Assembly: GCA_934307335.1 (NCBI GenBank)
Contig: CAKRCL010000045.1
Span: 1-14,277, forward strand
Length of the DNA: 14,277 nt
From: an uncultured Dorea sp.
GTDB lineage: Bacteria > Bacillota > Clostridia > Lachnospirales > Lachnospiraceae
Reading direction: 5' to 3'
Position 1 is the stretch's first letter. Each line of letters starts with the position of its first letter. The translations under genes were made by a program, and so were the position numbers. The notes beneath the pieces are model-generated. The model searched no databases. It saw only the letters and a program-made list of their open reading frames with translations, and was not told where the DNA came from. Below are positions 7,756 to 14,277 of this stretch, piece by piece.

Positions 7756-7796
7756 AAAAGACAGTAAAGTAATTTCATATTACCTTACTGCCTTTT
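7756..7796 (-). terminator. Long hairpin between HD-domain gene and MATE gene
   Basis: An inverted repeat with 18-base arms (7756-7773 and 7779-7796) and a 5-base loop. On the minus-strand RNA the only imperfections are two G-U pairs. The arms end in A-rich and T-rich runs, so the hairpin could terminate in either direction. It lies 31 bases beyond the HD gene stop. It probably ends the deacetylase/HD transcript, although the stem is A/T-rich and the T run on the minus strand is short. Confidence 0.55.
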
Positions 7797-7827
7797 TCAT
7801 TTTAATTCATCACAATTTTCGTAAATG

Positions 7828-8418
7828 CTATTCTCTTGTTGCCATAGCCTCCTGAATCTGTTTCTCACAACTTCTCATTGCCAGAATTGTCTTTTCAAAT
7901 AATTCGTCTAATCCCCATCCAAGATTCTCTGCGCCCTGACGGATAACATCTCTGGAACATCCTGCCGCAAATTTTTTATCTTTAAACTTTTTCTTTAAGC
8001 TTTTTACTTCCATATCCATAACACTTTTTGACGGGCGCATCAACGCTGCTGACCATATCAGACCAGTCAATTCATCTGCCGCATACAAAACCTTCTCCAT
8101 CTCAAGCTCTGGTTTTACATCACAGCATATTCCATATCCATGAGAACAAATAGAATAAATCATATCGTCTCCTACGCCACCTTCTTTTAATAATTCCGGT
8201 GCTTTTACGCAATGCTGATCTGGATATAATTCAAAATCAATATCATGAAGAAGTCCAACCTGTCCCCAGTATTCTTCCTCTTCGCCATATCCAAGTTCTT
8301 TTGCATACCAGCGCATCACACCTTCTACTGTCAATGCATGCTGAATATGAAATGATTCTTTATTATACTTTTCCAATAATGTAAGCGCCTGTTCTCTTGT
8401 AAGTTTACTTGTTCTCAT
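7828..8418 (-). CDS. HD-domain metal-dependent phosphohydrolase
   Basis: A 196-residue protein with an HD fold: H27 (FHIQHALTVE), the H58-D59 pair (GLLHDID), H93 (ICSHGYG) and D115 (LYAADELTG). This matches the compact HD hydrolases of the COG2316 kind. HD proteins cleave phosphate esters of nucleotides or similar compounds; the actual substrate is unknown. No signal peptide or extra domain is visible, so it is cytoplasmic. The start at 8418 is supported by AGGAGG at 8430-8435, 11 bases upstream. An in-frame opening to 8481 would overlap the deacetylase gene and is rejected. The gene begins 22 bases after the deacetylase stop, so the two are probably co-transcribed. A functional link between cell-wall deacetylation and this hydrolase is only suggested by adjacency. 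Confidence 0.85.
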   Translation of the reverse strand: MRTSKLTREQALTLLEKYNKESFHIQHALTVEGVMRWYAKELGYGEEEEYWGQVGLLHDIDFELYPDQHCVKAPELLKEGGVGDDMIYSICSHGYGICCDVKPELEMEKVLYAADELTGLIWSAALMRPSKSVMDMEVKSLKKKFKDKKFAAGCSRDVIRQGAENLGWGLDELFEKTILAMRSCEKQIQEAMATRE

Positions 8419-8440
8419 CTTGTGTACTGCCTCCTGTCTT

Positions 8441-10183
8441 TTACTCTGTTGTAGCTGAACTATTTTTATATTTCTCGACATCTTTTGCCCAGAAATCTAT
8501 ATATTTCCCTCCATTCTGTAAAGTAACACCTTTTGCTTTTGCCATCTCCGAAACTGTTACAAGCTGATATCCTGCCTCTTCCAGTTGTGGAATCAGTACA
8601 AGGGCTGCATCTACTGATTCTGTATGAATATCATGCATCAAAATAATATCTCCATCCTGAACATCTTTCATAACCGTATCTATTGTAGACTGTGCATTTC
8701 TCGTCTTCCAGTCCAAAGTATCGATGCTCCATAAAATCATAGGCATTCCTACAGAAGCTTTTACAGTAGAATTAATTGCACCGTACGGAGGTCTCATTAC
8801 CGTCGCAGTTGCACCTGCTGCTTTTTGGATCAGACTGTTCGTAGTCCCAATCTGATTCGCGATCTTATCAGCACTCAATTTTGTAAGCTGCGGATGATCA
8901 TAAGAATGATTTCCCAGTTCACAGCCAATCTCTTTCATCTTTTTTACAAAAGCTTCTTTTCCAGGTATATTCTTTCCCTGCATAAAGAATGTCGCATGCG
9001 CATTGTATTTTTCCAATTGCTCTAACAATTCTCCTGTTCTCTCACCCGGTCCATCATCAAAGGTCAATGCTACCATAGGTTTGCTTGCATCTATACTGGT
9101 TTCTTCTCTGGATTTTAATTTTCCTTTCTTTGAGAATTTGCATTTTGTCAGTCCAATCTTAACTTCCCCTGTTGCCATAATTCCATTCTCATCAAAATAA
9201 TATTCGGAATTTTTTATTGTCTGCCAGCCAGTCACAGCAGCCCCATTCTCTCCAAGATAATATGTGCCACCATCTGTCTGCTTCCAGCCAGTCTTCATCA
9301 CTCCTTCTTTATTGAAAAAGTAAATTGCATTATTGATTGTCTGCTTTCCAGTCACTTTCTTTCCTTCTGCATCAAAATAATACGTCTTTCCCTTAGAAAC
9401 GACAAAATCACTCATCACATATGTACCATCATATTTTTTGAATTTGTCCCCATCCCAGGTTCCCGTTGGATTTGCTACAGTAAACGTAGAATTTTCAACA
9501 ATCAGTCTCACCTTATGCTTCCATTCACCAGAAAGCTTTTTTTGAATATCCGAATTCATCTTAATCTTGATCGTATATTTTCCTTCAGTATCAGTTTTCG
9601 CATCTGTAGATATCTCATAATTTTTACCGTCACGGAGTTCCTGCATAAAATCTGCCACACTATATCCTTTTTTCTTGTCCAGCCAGATTCTTGCAGCTTT
9701 TTTCTCATTCTTTGAAGTCACGGTCACCGTTAAATCAGTCTGCTCATCACTGTTCTGCAGGATCTTCACCTTATCGGCTTTCATTGTGACTTCCGTCTTC
9801 ACGCCGATCACTCCTGCCAATTTCAGAATACCTGCTAACAAAAGACATGCCAGCACAATCATTCCGGTCATTATAATCTTCCGGTTTCTTTTTCGGGCAC
9901 GTCTTCTCTTCTTAAGACTTTTTGATGAACCATGCCTGTCTGAACTCTTTTCCTTACGTCTGTTTACATGTCTTTCACCACTTGCATGGCTCGTGTAACT
10001 TGCATGACTCGTGTAATTTTCGTGACTTAGCCAGTCATCATCTAAATCAACATCACCCGAATCATCTACATTGTCAAAATCTATGTAATCATCATCGTCA
10101 TCTCCATCTATATCCCATTCATCTTCTGAGATATACCTGTCATCTCCATCTATATCAAATTCATTGTCTCGGAACTTACTCAT
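8441..10183 (-). CDS. Membrane-anchored polysaccharide deacetylase with cell-wall-binding repeats
   Basis: A 580-residue protein. Residues 1-52 are extremely acidic, with two DIDGDD copies; 55-100 contain a doubled YTSHAS and a very basic stretch (KKRRRARKRNRK). One transmembrane segment at about 103-127 acts as an uncleaved anchor, with the acidic tail predicted inside. Outside come a beta-rich domain (130-235) and about four or five cell-wall/choline-binding-type repeats (250-355, e.g. GKTYYFDAEGKKVTG). A NodB deacetylase domain follows (368-550) with TFDDGP (D376, D377), H426-x3-H430, RPPYG (464-468), DTLDW and LMHDIH. This family removes acetyl groups from peptidoglycan or other wall glycans, often giving lysozyme resistance. 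The ATG at 10183 has GGGGA at 10194-10198, and a good promoter lies at 10224-10252. The NodB class is sure; the exact glycan is not. Confidence 0.92.
   Translation of the reverse strand: MSKFRDNEFDIDGDDRYISEDEWDIDGDDDDDYIDFDNVDDSGDVDLDDDWLSHENYTSHASYTSHASGERHVNRRKEKSSDRHGSSKSLKKRRRARKRNRKIIMTGMIVLACLLLAGILKLAGVIGVKTEVTMKADKVKILQNSDEQTDLTVTVTSKNEKKAARIWLDKKKGYSVADFMQELRDGKNYEISTDAKTDTEGKYTIKIKMNSDIQKKLSGEWKHKVRLIVENSTFTVANPTGTWDGDKFKKYDGTYVMSDFVVSKGKTYYFDAEGKKVTGKQTINNAIYFFNKEGVMKTGWKQTDGGTYYLGENGAAVTGWQTIKNSEYYFDENGIMATGEVKIGLTKCKFSKKGKLKSREETSIDASKPMVALTFDDGPGERTGELLEQLEKYNAHATFFMQGKNIPGKEAFVKKMKEIGCELGNHSYDHPQLTKLSADKIANQIGTTNSLIQKAAGATATVMRPPYGAINSTVKASVGMPMILWSIDTLDWKTRNAQSTIDTVMKDVQDGDIILMHDIHTESVDAALVLIPQLEEAGYQLVTVSEMAKAKGVTLQNGGKYIDFWAKDVEKYKNSSATTE
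9982..10017. repeat. Two-copy 18-base tandem repeat in the deacetylase gene
   Basis: Two adjacent 18-base units (9982-9999 and 10000-10017) differ at two positions and encode a doubled YTSHAS in the predicted cytoplasmic tail. The unit is a whole number of codons, so slippage would change copy number without a frameshift. Confidence 0.85.
10097..10156. repeat. 18-base direct repeat encoding DIDGDD
   Basis: A perfect 18-base repeat occurs at 10097-10114 and 10139-10156, 42 bases apart and in frame, within the acidic N-terminal tail of the deacetylase. Each copy encodes Asp-Ile-Asp-Gly-Asp-Asp. Confidence 0.85.
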
Positions 10184-10223
10184 ACGTACTTTTTCCCCGC
10201 TTTTCTTTTTATATTCTCAATTA

Positions 10224-10252
10224 AGTATATCTCAGTTCGACATTTTTCTCAA
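10224..10252 (-). promoter_or_regulatory. Sigma-A type promoter of the deacetylase/HD operon
   Basis: On the minus strand TTGAGA (10247-10252) and TATACT (10224-10229) are separated by exactly 17 bases. Transcription would start near 10217, about 34 bases before the deacetylase ATG. The -35 lies nine bases from an array of phased repeats, the usual layout of an activator-controlled promoter. Confidence 0.65.
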
Positions 10253-10261
10253 CGGAATAGT

Positions 10262-10313
10262 TATTAGGATTTTATTAAGGTTTTATTACAATTTATTACA
10301 ATCTATTACAATA
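10262..10313 (-). promoter_or_regulatory. Five helically phased TATTA repeats, candidate operator array
   Basis: TATTA occurs at 10262, 10273, 10284, 10294 and 10304, a spacing of 11, 11, 10 and 10 bases. The last three copies extend to a perfect TATTACAAT. On the transcribed minus strand the unit reads ATTGTAATA. The array ends nine bases upstream of the -35 at 10247-10252 and slightly overlaps the stop codon of the small membrane gene. Tandem direct repeats at about one helical turn are typical of OmpR/PhoB-family response regulators. That protein assignment is inference; an A-tract-like bend or chance in A/T-rich DNA are alternatives. Confidence 0.5.
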
Positions 10314-10623
10314 ATTTCCAAACTTCCTGTATATCCATGTCTTCTATAATTTTTTCTGTAATTACACTGCTGCTCATATGAAATATTTCCTGGTTCTGCT
10401 TATCTAATGTCAAAAAAGCAACAAATATTAATATACACAAAAAAAGGCGGATTCCAAACGTTCCGCCTTTTGTATCTTCTGCTGACTCATCGTCTACTTT
10501 CCCATACAGATAATGATATGTATTCCCATATCTTGGATGTACCGCCGGCATGATTCTTTTATCACTGTATAAAGATCTTGTCTGTTCCAACAGTTCACGT
10601 CTGCGTCTTTCTGCATCATTCAT
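10306..10623 (-). CDS. Small single-pass membrane protein, unrecognised
   Basis: A 105-residue protein that I do not recognise as a named family. Residues 1-24 are highly charged (ERRRRELLEQ, then SDKR). A PAVHPRYGNTYHYLYG segment (26-41) looks like a conserved motif, followed by an acidic linker (44-51). One transmembrane helix at about 57-73 (IRLFLCILIFVAFLTL) is followed by a 30-residue tail. With basic residues at the N terminus the tail is predicted outside. The ATG at 10623 has GGAG at 10630-10633 six bases upstream; a TTG at 10635 is the alternative. It lies 95 bases after the HisIE gene and before the deacetylase promoter. A terminator-like hairpin overlaps codons 51-63. The gene is probably real because of its ribosome binding site, the sensible membrane topology and the motif; its function is unknown. 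Confidence 0.7.
   Translation of the reverse strand: MNDAERRRRELLEQTRSLYSDKRIMPAVHPRYGNTYHYLYGKVDDESAEDTKGGTFGIRLFLCILIFVAFLTLDKQNQEIFHMSSSVITEKIIEDMDIQEVWKLL
10439..10471 (-). terminator. Intrinsic terminator-like hairpin inside the small membrane gene
   Basis: On the minus strand AAAAGGCGGA and TCCGCCTTTT form a perfect ten-pair stem around a 10-base loop. The G/C core GGCGGA/TCCGCC is followed directly by seven T residues (10439-10445). This is the textbook form of a Rho-independent terminator, yet it lies within codons 51-63 of an apparently intact gene, about 250 bases after the histidine operon's last stop codon. Confidence 0.6.
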
Positions 10624-10718
10624 ATTTTGCTCCAACTACATTTATATCTTTTCTTCAATCTATGAACATGCCTGCTTTCCTATACCTGCTACGCAACGAT
10701 TTTCTAAATATTCGATTT

Positions 10719-12002
10719 TTATTTCTTTAATAATTGATTTGTAATATCTTCCCACGTAATTCCTTTTTCCACCATCAATACCATCGCATGATAAAGGAAA
10801 TCTGCCAGTTCTGATTTTAATTCCTCCGGATTTGGATTCTTAGAAGCAATCACGATTCCTGTTGCTTCTTCTCCAATCTTCTTAAGGATCTTATCCTGCC
10901 CCTGCTCAAAAAGATAATTTGTATAAGAACCTTCTTTTGGGTTGCGTTTTCTATCAATCACTGTCTGATACACATGTTCCAACACCTGAACAGGATTTTT
11001 CTCACTACTGTCAGAACCAACAATTGGTTGAAAAAAGCACGTCGGATTTCCAGTATGACAAGCCGCCCCTACTTGATCAACTTTTGCAAGGAGTGTATCC
11101 AGATCACAGTCAATCGTAAGCGACTTCACATATTGAAAATGTCCGCTCGTCTCGCCTTTCAGCCAGAGCTTCTGTCTGCTTCTGCTAAAATAATTCATCC
11201 GCCCTGTCTTAACCGTCTGATTAAATGCCTCTTCATTCATATAAGCTAACATCAAGACTTCACCGGATTCATAATGCTGTACGATGACCGGGAGCAGTCC
11301 CTGCGGATTCTTCTTAAACTGCGAAAATTCCATAATACTTTCAAATGAAGTCATCTGAATATCTTCTTTTTCACAAAGTCCTTTAAAGGTATTAAAATCC
11401 ATCTCCGGCTGACTGATATAGCGACCGGAAAGGCCTTTGACTCCTTCAGATTTCAAAATTTTAAATAATTCTGCTTCTTCCATCGTATCTGTTACGATCA
11501 CACACGGAATATCTGTAACTGCCACTACCGAATTCAAATCCAGTCTGTGCATAAAAATTAACTCACTACAATTCTCTTCAATCAAATGCTGATGCTTGAA
11601 CAGTCCATCAAAATCATCCAGGGAAACAGCTACCTTTTCTTTTCCGAAACGAGCAGCAGCCTCCGCCATCATGTCTGCACTGTCTGGTTTTGAAAAGTTC
11701 AAAATTGCTCTTTTTGCCCCTGAAAATAAAATTCTCTGAACATCTTCAATTCGTTTGATATTACCACCTGCGACCATTGGAATACTGATCACATTATGAA
11801 TCTGCCTAAGCAGATTCAAAGCCGCCTCATGCTCTTCATCTGAATCCGACAGATCAAAAATCAGAATTTCATCTGCACCTCTGTCGCTGTAATGCTTTGC
11901 CAGTTCTACAGCATTATTTGCCAGAATCTCTCGGTCATTAAACCATTTTATCGCTTTTCCTCCCGCTATATAAATACATGGGATTAATTTTCTGTAACTC
12001 AT
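10719..12002 (-). CDS. hisIE: HisIE with a degenerate HisF-like N-terminal domain
   Basis: A 427-residue three-part protein. Residues 1-222 resemble the HisF barrel ([25 protein letters not shown], then [12 protein letters not shown]), but position 11, catalytic Asp in HisF, is Tyr. D129 aligns with the second catalytic Asp, and the second-half phosphate motifs are missing. Residues 227-327 are HisI, phosphoribosyl-AMP cyclohydrolase, with D298/D300 for Mg and C315, H316 and C322 for Zn ([13 protein letters not shown]). Residues about 338-425 are HisE, phosphoribosyl-ATP pyrophosphatase ([23 protein letters not shown]). HisIE catalyses steps 2 and 3 of histidine synthesis. The ATG at 12002 is chosen because AGGAG at 12016-12020 precedes it; an in-frame opening to 12143 would overlap hisB. 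The gene follows hisB by 19 bases. HisI/HisE activity is likely; cyclase activity of the barrel is unlikely. Confidence 0.92.
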   Translation of the reverse strand: MSYRKLIPCIYIAGGKAIKWFNDREILANNAVELAKHYSDRGADEILIFDLSDSDEEHEAALNLLRQIHNVISIPMVAGGNIKRIEDVQRILFSGAKRAILNFSKPDSADMMAEAAARFGKEKVAVSLDDFDGLFKHQHLIEENCSELIFMHRLDLNSVVAVTDIPCVIVTDTMEEAELFKILKSEGVKGLSGRYISQPEMDFNTFKGLCEKEDIQMTSFESIMEFSQFKKNPQGLLPVIVQHYESGEVLMLAYMNEEAFNQTVKTGRMNYFSRSRQKLWLKGETSGHFQYVKSLTIDCDLDTLLAKVDQVGAACHTGNPTCFFQPIVGSDSSEKNPVQVLEHVYQTVIDRKRNPKEGSYTNYLFEQGQDKILKKIGEEATGIVIASKNPNPEELKSELADFLYHAMVLMVEKGITWEDITNQLLKK

Positions 12003-12021
12003 ATTGGTTTTTTTTCTCCTT

Positions 12022-12609
12022 TTACAGGCTTCCTTTTGTTGTCCACGCCTCATCAATACGTGGTTCTCGCATTGTTGCCATGTCGAGAGCTTTACCAAAG
12101 CTCTTAAACAGGGCTTCTGCCATATGATGATTATTTTCTCCATCCATAATTTTAAGATGAATATTCATCATTGCACTGTAAGATATAGCATAGAAAAACT
12201 CTTTGATCATCTCTGTATCTAGTTCACCGATATTTTCTACAGTAAATTCTGCATCATATTTTAAATAAGGACGGCCGGAGAGATCCACTGCACAAAGCGC
12301 CAGTGTCTCATCCATTGGAAGGATCATATGTCCGAATCTTTTAATCCCGGCTTTATCTCCTACTGCTTCCAAAATTGCCTGACCGATGACAATACCGGTA
12401 TCTTCGATCGTATGGTGACAATCCACCTTCAAATCTCCATGAACTTTTACTGTTAGATCAAACAGTCCATGTCTGGCCATTCCATCTAACATATGATCAA
12501 AAAATCCAATTCCGGTATTAATATCGTTATTTCCAGTTCCGTCAAGGTTCAATGTCACTTCTATATCTGTTTCTTTTGTCGTACGTGTTTTTGTTGCTAT
12601 TCTTGCCAT
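12022..12609 (-). CDS. hisB: Imidazoleglycerol-phosphate dehydratase
   Basis: A 195-residue monofunctional dehydratase, the usual size for Gram-positives, with no fused phosphatase domain. It converts imidazoleglycerol phosphate to imidazoleacetol phosphate, the sixth step of histidine synthesis, and assembles as a 24-mer with Mn sites. Metal-binding signatures are complete: [13 protein letters not shown] (H39, H47), DCHHTIED (H65, H66, E69), PMDETLA (E101) and ENNHHMAE (H161, H162, E165). The start at 12609 has AGGAGG at 12620-12625, ten bases upstream. It begins 21 bases after the hisD stop and is followed 19 bases later by hisIE, so these genes are clearly co-transcribed. Confidence 0.97.
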   Translation of the reverse strand: MARIATKTRTTKETDIEVTLNLDGTGNNDINTGIGFFDHMLDGMARHGLFDLTVKVHGDLKVDCHHTIEDTGIVIGQAILEAVGDKAGIKRFGHMILPMDETLALCAVDLSGRPYLKYDAEFTVENIGELDTEMIKEFFYAISYSAMMNIHLKIMDGENNHHMAEALFKSFGKALDMATMREPRIDEAWTTKGSL

Positions 12610-12630
12610 ATCTTATATGCCTCCTGACTC

Positions 12631-13923
12631 TTATTCTTCAAAACGGACTTTGATTGAATTTGCATGTGCTGTCAGATGTTCTGCTGTTGCAAATGCTTCA
12701 ATATCCTCATGAATTGCACGAAGTGCATTCTCTGAATAAGAAATAATACTTGATTTTTTTACAAAATCATCTACAGAAAGCGGGGAGAAGAATTTTGCTG
12801 TTCCGTTTGTCGGAAGGACATGATTTGGTCCTGCAAAATAATCTCCGAGTGGTTCACTCGCGTATTCTCCAATGAAAATAGCTCCGGCATTGCGGATCTT
12901 GGTCATAACATCAAACGGATTCTTTGTCTGGATCTCCAGATGCTCTGAGGCAATCTCATTTGCCGTCTCAATTGCTTCATCCATAGTATCTGTAACCAAT
13001 ATGTATCCATAATTGTCGAGAGATTTCCGAATGATCTCGCCACGAGATAACTCCTGAATAAATTTATCTGTCTCATCTGATACCTTCTTAGCAAGTTCTT
13101 CGCTCGTTGTTACAAGAATTGAAGAAGCAAGCTCATCATGCTCAGCCTGAGACAAAAGATCTGCTGCTACAAATCTCGGATTTGCAGTCTCATCTGCAAT
13201 GACAAGGATCTCACTTGGTCCGGCAATGGCATCTATGCTTACATATCCATAAACAGCCTTCTTTGCAAGTGCTACATAAATATTACCAGGTCCTACGATT
13301 TTGTCAACTTTCGGGATACTCTCCGTTCCATAAGCAAGTGCTCCGATTGCCTGTGCTCCACCAACTTTATAAATTGCATCGGCACCTGCCTCTTTTGCTG
13401 CAACTAATGTAGTCGGTGTAACTTTACCATCTTTTCCCGGAGGTGTTACCATAATGATTTCCTCAACACCTGCTACTTTTGCAGGAACAACATTCATAAG
13501 CACAGATGAAGGATACGCCGCTTTTCCACCCGGAACATATACACCAACTTTCTGAAGAGCAGTCACTTTCTGACCAAGAATTGTACCGTCCGGCTTGCTG
13601 TCAAACCAGCTTGTCTGAAGCTGGTTTTCATGATAAATACGAATATTTACAAGTGCTTTTCGAATGATTTCCACAAGTTTTGGATCAACCAGTGTATAGG
13701 CCTCTTCAATTTCAGCCTCTGTTACTTTGATATTTTCAGCATTTAAATCTGCATTATCAAATTTCTTTGTATATTCGAATAAAGCCTTATCTCCATTTTC
13801 TTTCACATTTGCAAGAATCTCTGTAACTCCCTGTTCATATTGTCCGTAATTGTTCGGACTTCTTTTTAACAGATCTTCCAAAAGATTCTTTCTGCTATTT
13901 TCGTCTAATTTCTGTATTCTCAT
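12631..13923 (-). CDS. hisD: Histidinol dehydrogenase
   Basis: A 430-residue NAD-dependent zinc enzyme catalysing the last two oxidations, histidinol to histidinal to histidine. The zinc ligands Q259, H262, D361 and H420 and the catalytic pair E327-H328 (SEHLEIQ) are all present, within one residue of the classic E. coli numbering. VGVYVPGGKAAYPSS (126-140), the VGPGN loop (210-214) and GPSEIL (235-240) are typical. The start at 13923 is chosen because AGGAGG at 13933-13938 lies nine bases upstream and the length then matches the family; the in-frame ATG at 13959 would add 12 residues. It lies 49 bases after hisG. Confidence 0.97.
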   Translation of the reverse strand: MRIQKLDENSRKNLLEDLLKRSPNNYGQYEQGVTEILANVKENGDKALFEYTKKFDNADLNAENIKVTEAEIEEAYTLVDPKLVEIIRKALVNIRIYHENQLQTSWFDSKPDGTILGQKVTALQKVGVYVPGGKAAYPSSVLMNVVPAKVAGVEEIIMVTPPGKDGKVTPTTLVAAKEAGADAIYKVGGAQAIGALAYGTESIPKVDKIVGPGNIYVALAKKAVYGYVSIDAIAGPSEILVIADETANPRFVAADLLSQAEHDELASSILVTTSEELAKKVSDETDKFIQELSRGEIIRKSLDNYGYILVTDTMDEAIETANEIASEHLEIQTKNPFDVMTKIRNAGAIFIGEYASEPLGDYFAGPNHVLPTNGTAKFFSPLSVDDFVKKSSIISYSENALRAIHEDIEAFATAEHLTAHANSIKVRFEE

Positions 13924-13972
13924 AGTGATATTCCTCCTAAACTCAAGACTTTCTATCAACTTTCTTATATTT

Positions 13973-14277
13973 TTATATCTGTGTGCGAAGCTTCATCAAT
14001 AAGCTCTTAATACGCTCATTCTCCATACGCATACTGACCGGATTTACAATCATTCTTGCCGAAAGCGGGCATACCTCTTCCAGTACTTCAAGTCCATTCT
14101 CGCGAAGTGTTGAGCCCGTCTCTACAATGTCAACAATCACCTCTGAAAGTCCTACGATCGGTGCAAGTTCAATTGATCCATTTAATTTTATAATTTCTAC
14201 AGTCTGATGCTTTTTATTATAAAAATAATCTTTTGCAATATTCGGATACTTTGTCGCCACACGAATCAGTTCATGAT
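13973..14277 (-). CDS. hisG: ATP phosphoribosyltransferase, short form, 3' part
   Basis: The 3' end of hisG, the first and committed enzyme of histidine synthesis (ATP + PRPP to phosphoribosyl-ATP). About 100 residues are visible, starting in HELIRVATKYPNIAKDYF. The PRPP-binding loop appears in VDIVETGSTLREN. The protein ends about 45 residues after this loop, without the C-terminal regulatory ACT-like domain, so it is the short HisG that needs HisZ for activity and feedback control. A GTG at 14258-14260 could be misread as a start, but it is internal: the frame stays open to the window edge and the upstream residues are conserved HisG sequence. hisZ, if present, would lie upstream, beyond the window. 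Confidence 0.93.
   Translation of the reverse strand, partial: HELIRVATKYPNIAKDYFYNKKHQTVEIIKLNGSIELAPIVGLSEVIVDIVETGSTLRENGLEVLEEVCPLSARMIVNPVSMRMENERIKSLLMKLRTQI

Noticed and set aside
9675..9998. 107-codon plus-strand reading frame opposite the deacetylase
   Set aside because: It is antisense to the membrane-anchor region of a confident gene. Its hydrophobic appearance results from reverse translation of Lys/Glu-rich codons.
10624..10718. Promoter for the small membrane gene
   Set aside because: TATAAA occurs near the start, but no acceptable -35 lies 16-18 bases upstream; only a GCAGG direct repeat was seen, with no clear meaning.
12003..12143. N-terminal extension of the HisIE fusion by 47 residues
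   Set aside because: It would overlap hisB by over 100 bases, has no family similarity, and the ATG at 12002 has its own AGGAG.
14258..14260. GTG as the start of hisG
   Set aside because: The frame continues upstream with HisG-like residues (HELIR before VATKYPN), so this is an internal valine of a gene cut by the window edge.
11..14277. Mobile element, CRISPR array, phage or defence system
   Set aside because: No transposase, integrase, long terminal inverted repeats, spaced repeat array or defence-type domains were seen; all genes are co-directional and fit housekeeping families.

Overview
The window comes from a low-GC Gram-positive bacterium, most likely a gut-type clostridium of the Lachnospiraceae. 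The reasons are the A/T-rich sequence, AGGAGG ribosome binding sites, short-form HisG, a YclM-type aspartokinase, a polysaccharide deacetylase with cell-wall-binding repeats, and the DUF2344/radical-SAM pair close to ribosomal protein L21. This assignment rests on recognised protein families and style, not on a database match. Every supported gene is on the minus strand, so transcription runs from high to low coordinates.

Right end (14277 to about 10719): the 3' part of a histidine operon. It holds hisG (3' end only), hisD, hisB and a three-part protein. That protein has a degenerate HisF-like barrel in front of HisI and HisE. No hisA, hisH, hisF or hisC follows.

Middle (about 10635 to 7756): an unrecognised 105-residue single-pass membrane protein with a terminator-like hairpin inside its coding region; a 122-base intergenic region with five helically phased TATTA repeats just upstream of a good sigma-A promoter; a membrane-anchored polysaccharide deacetylase; an HD-domain hydrolase; then a long hairpin terminator.

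Left-centre (7723 to 1093): a MATE efflux protein, a radical SAM protein (TIGR03960 type) with its own promoter, its DUF2344 partner whose start lies inside the radical SAM gene, a YbaK/EbsC-type Cys-tRNA(Pro) deacylase, a YihX-like HAD phosphatase and an aspartokinase, closed by a hairpin. The short gaps suggest one transcription unit of mostly unrelated functions.

Left end (993 to 1): an amidohydrolase, then a promoter and leader for rplU, of which only the first 11 codons (MYAIIATGGKQ) are inside the window.

The content is mostly core metabolism and housekeeping. No mobile element, tRNA, rRNA or CRISPR array is visible. The points most worth a second look are the pseudo-HisF fusion, the terminator inside the small membrane gene, the phased repeat array in front of the deacetylase, and the second cysteine cluster at the end of the radical SAM protein.
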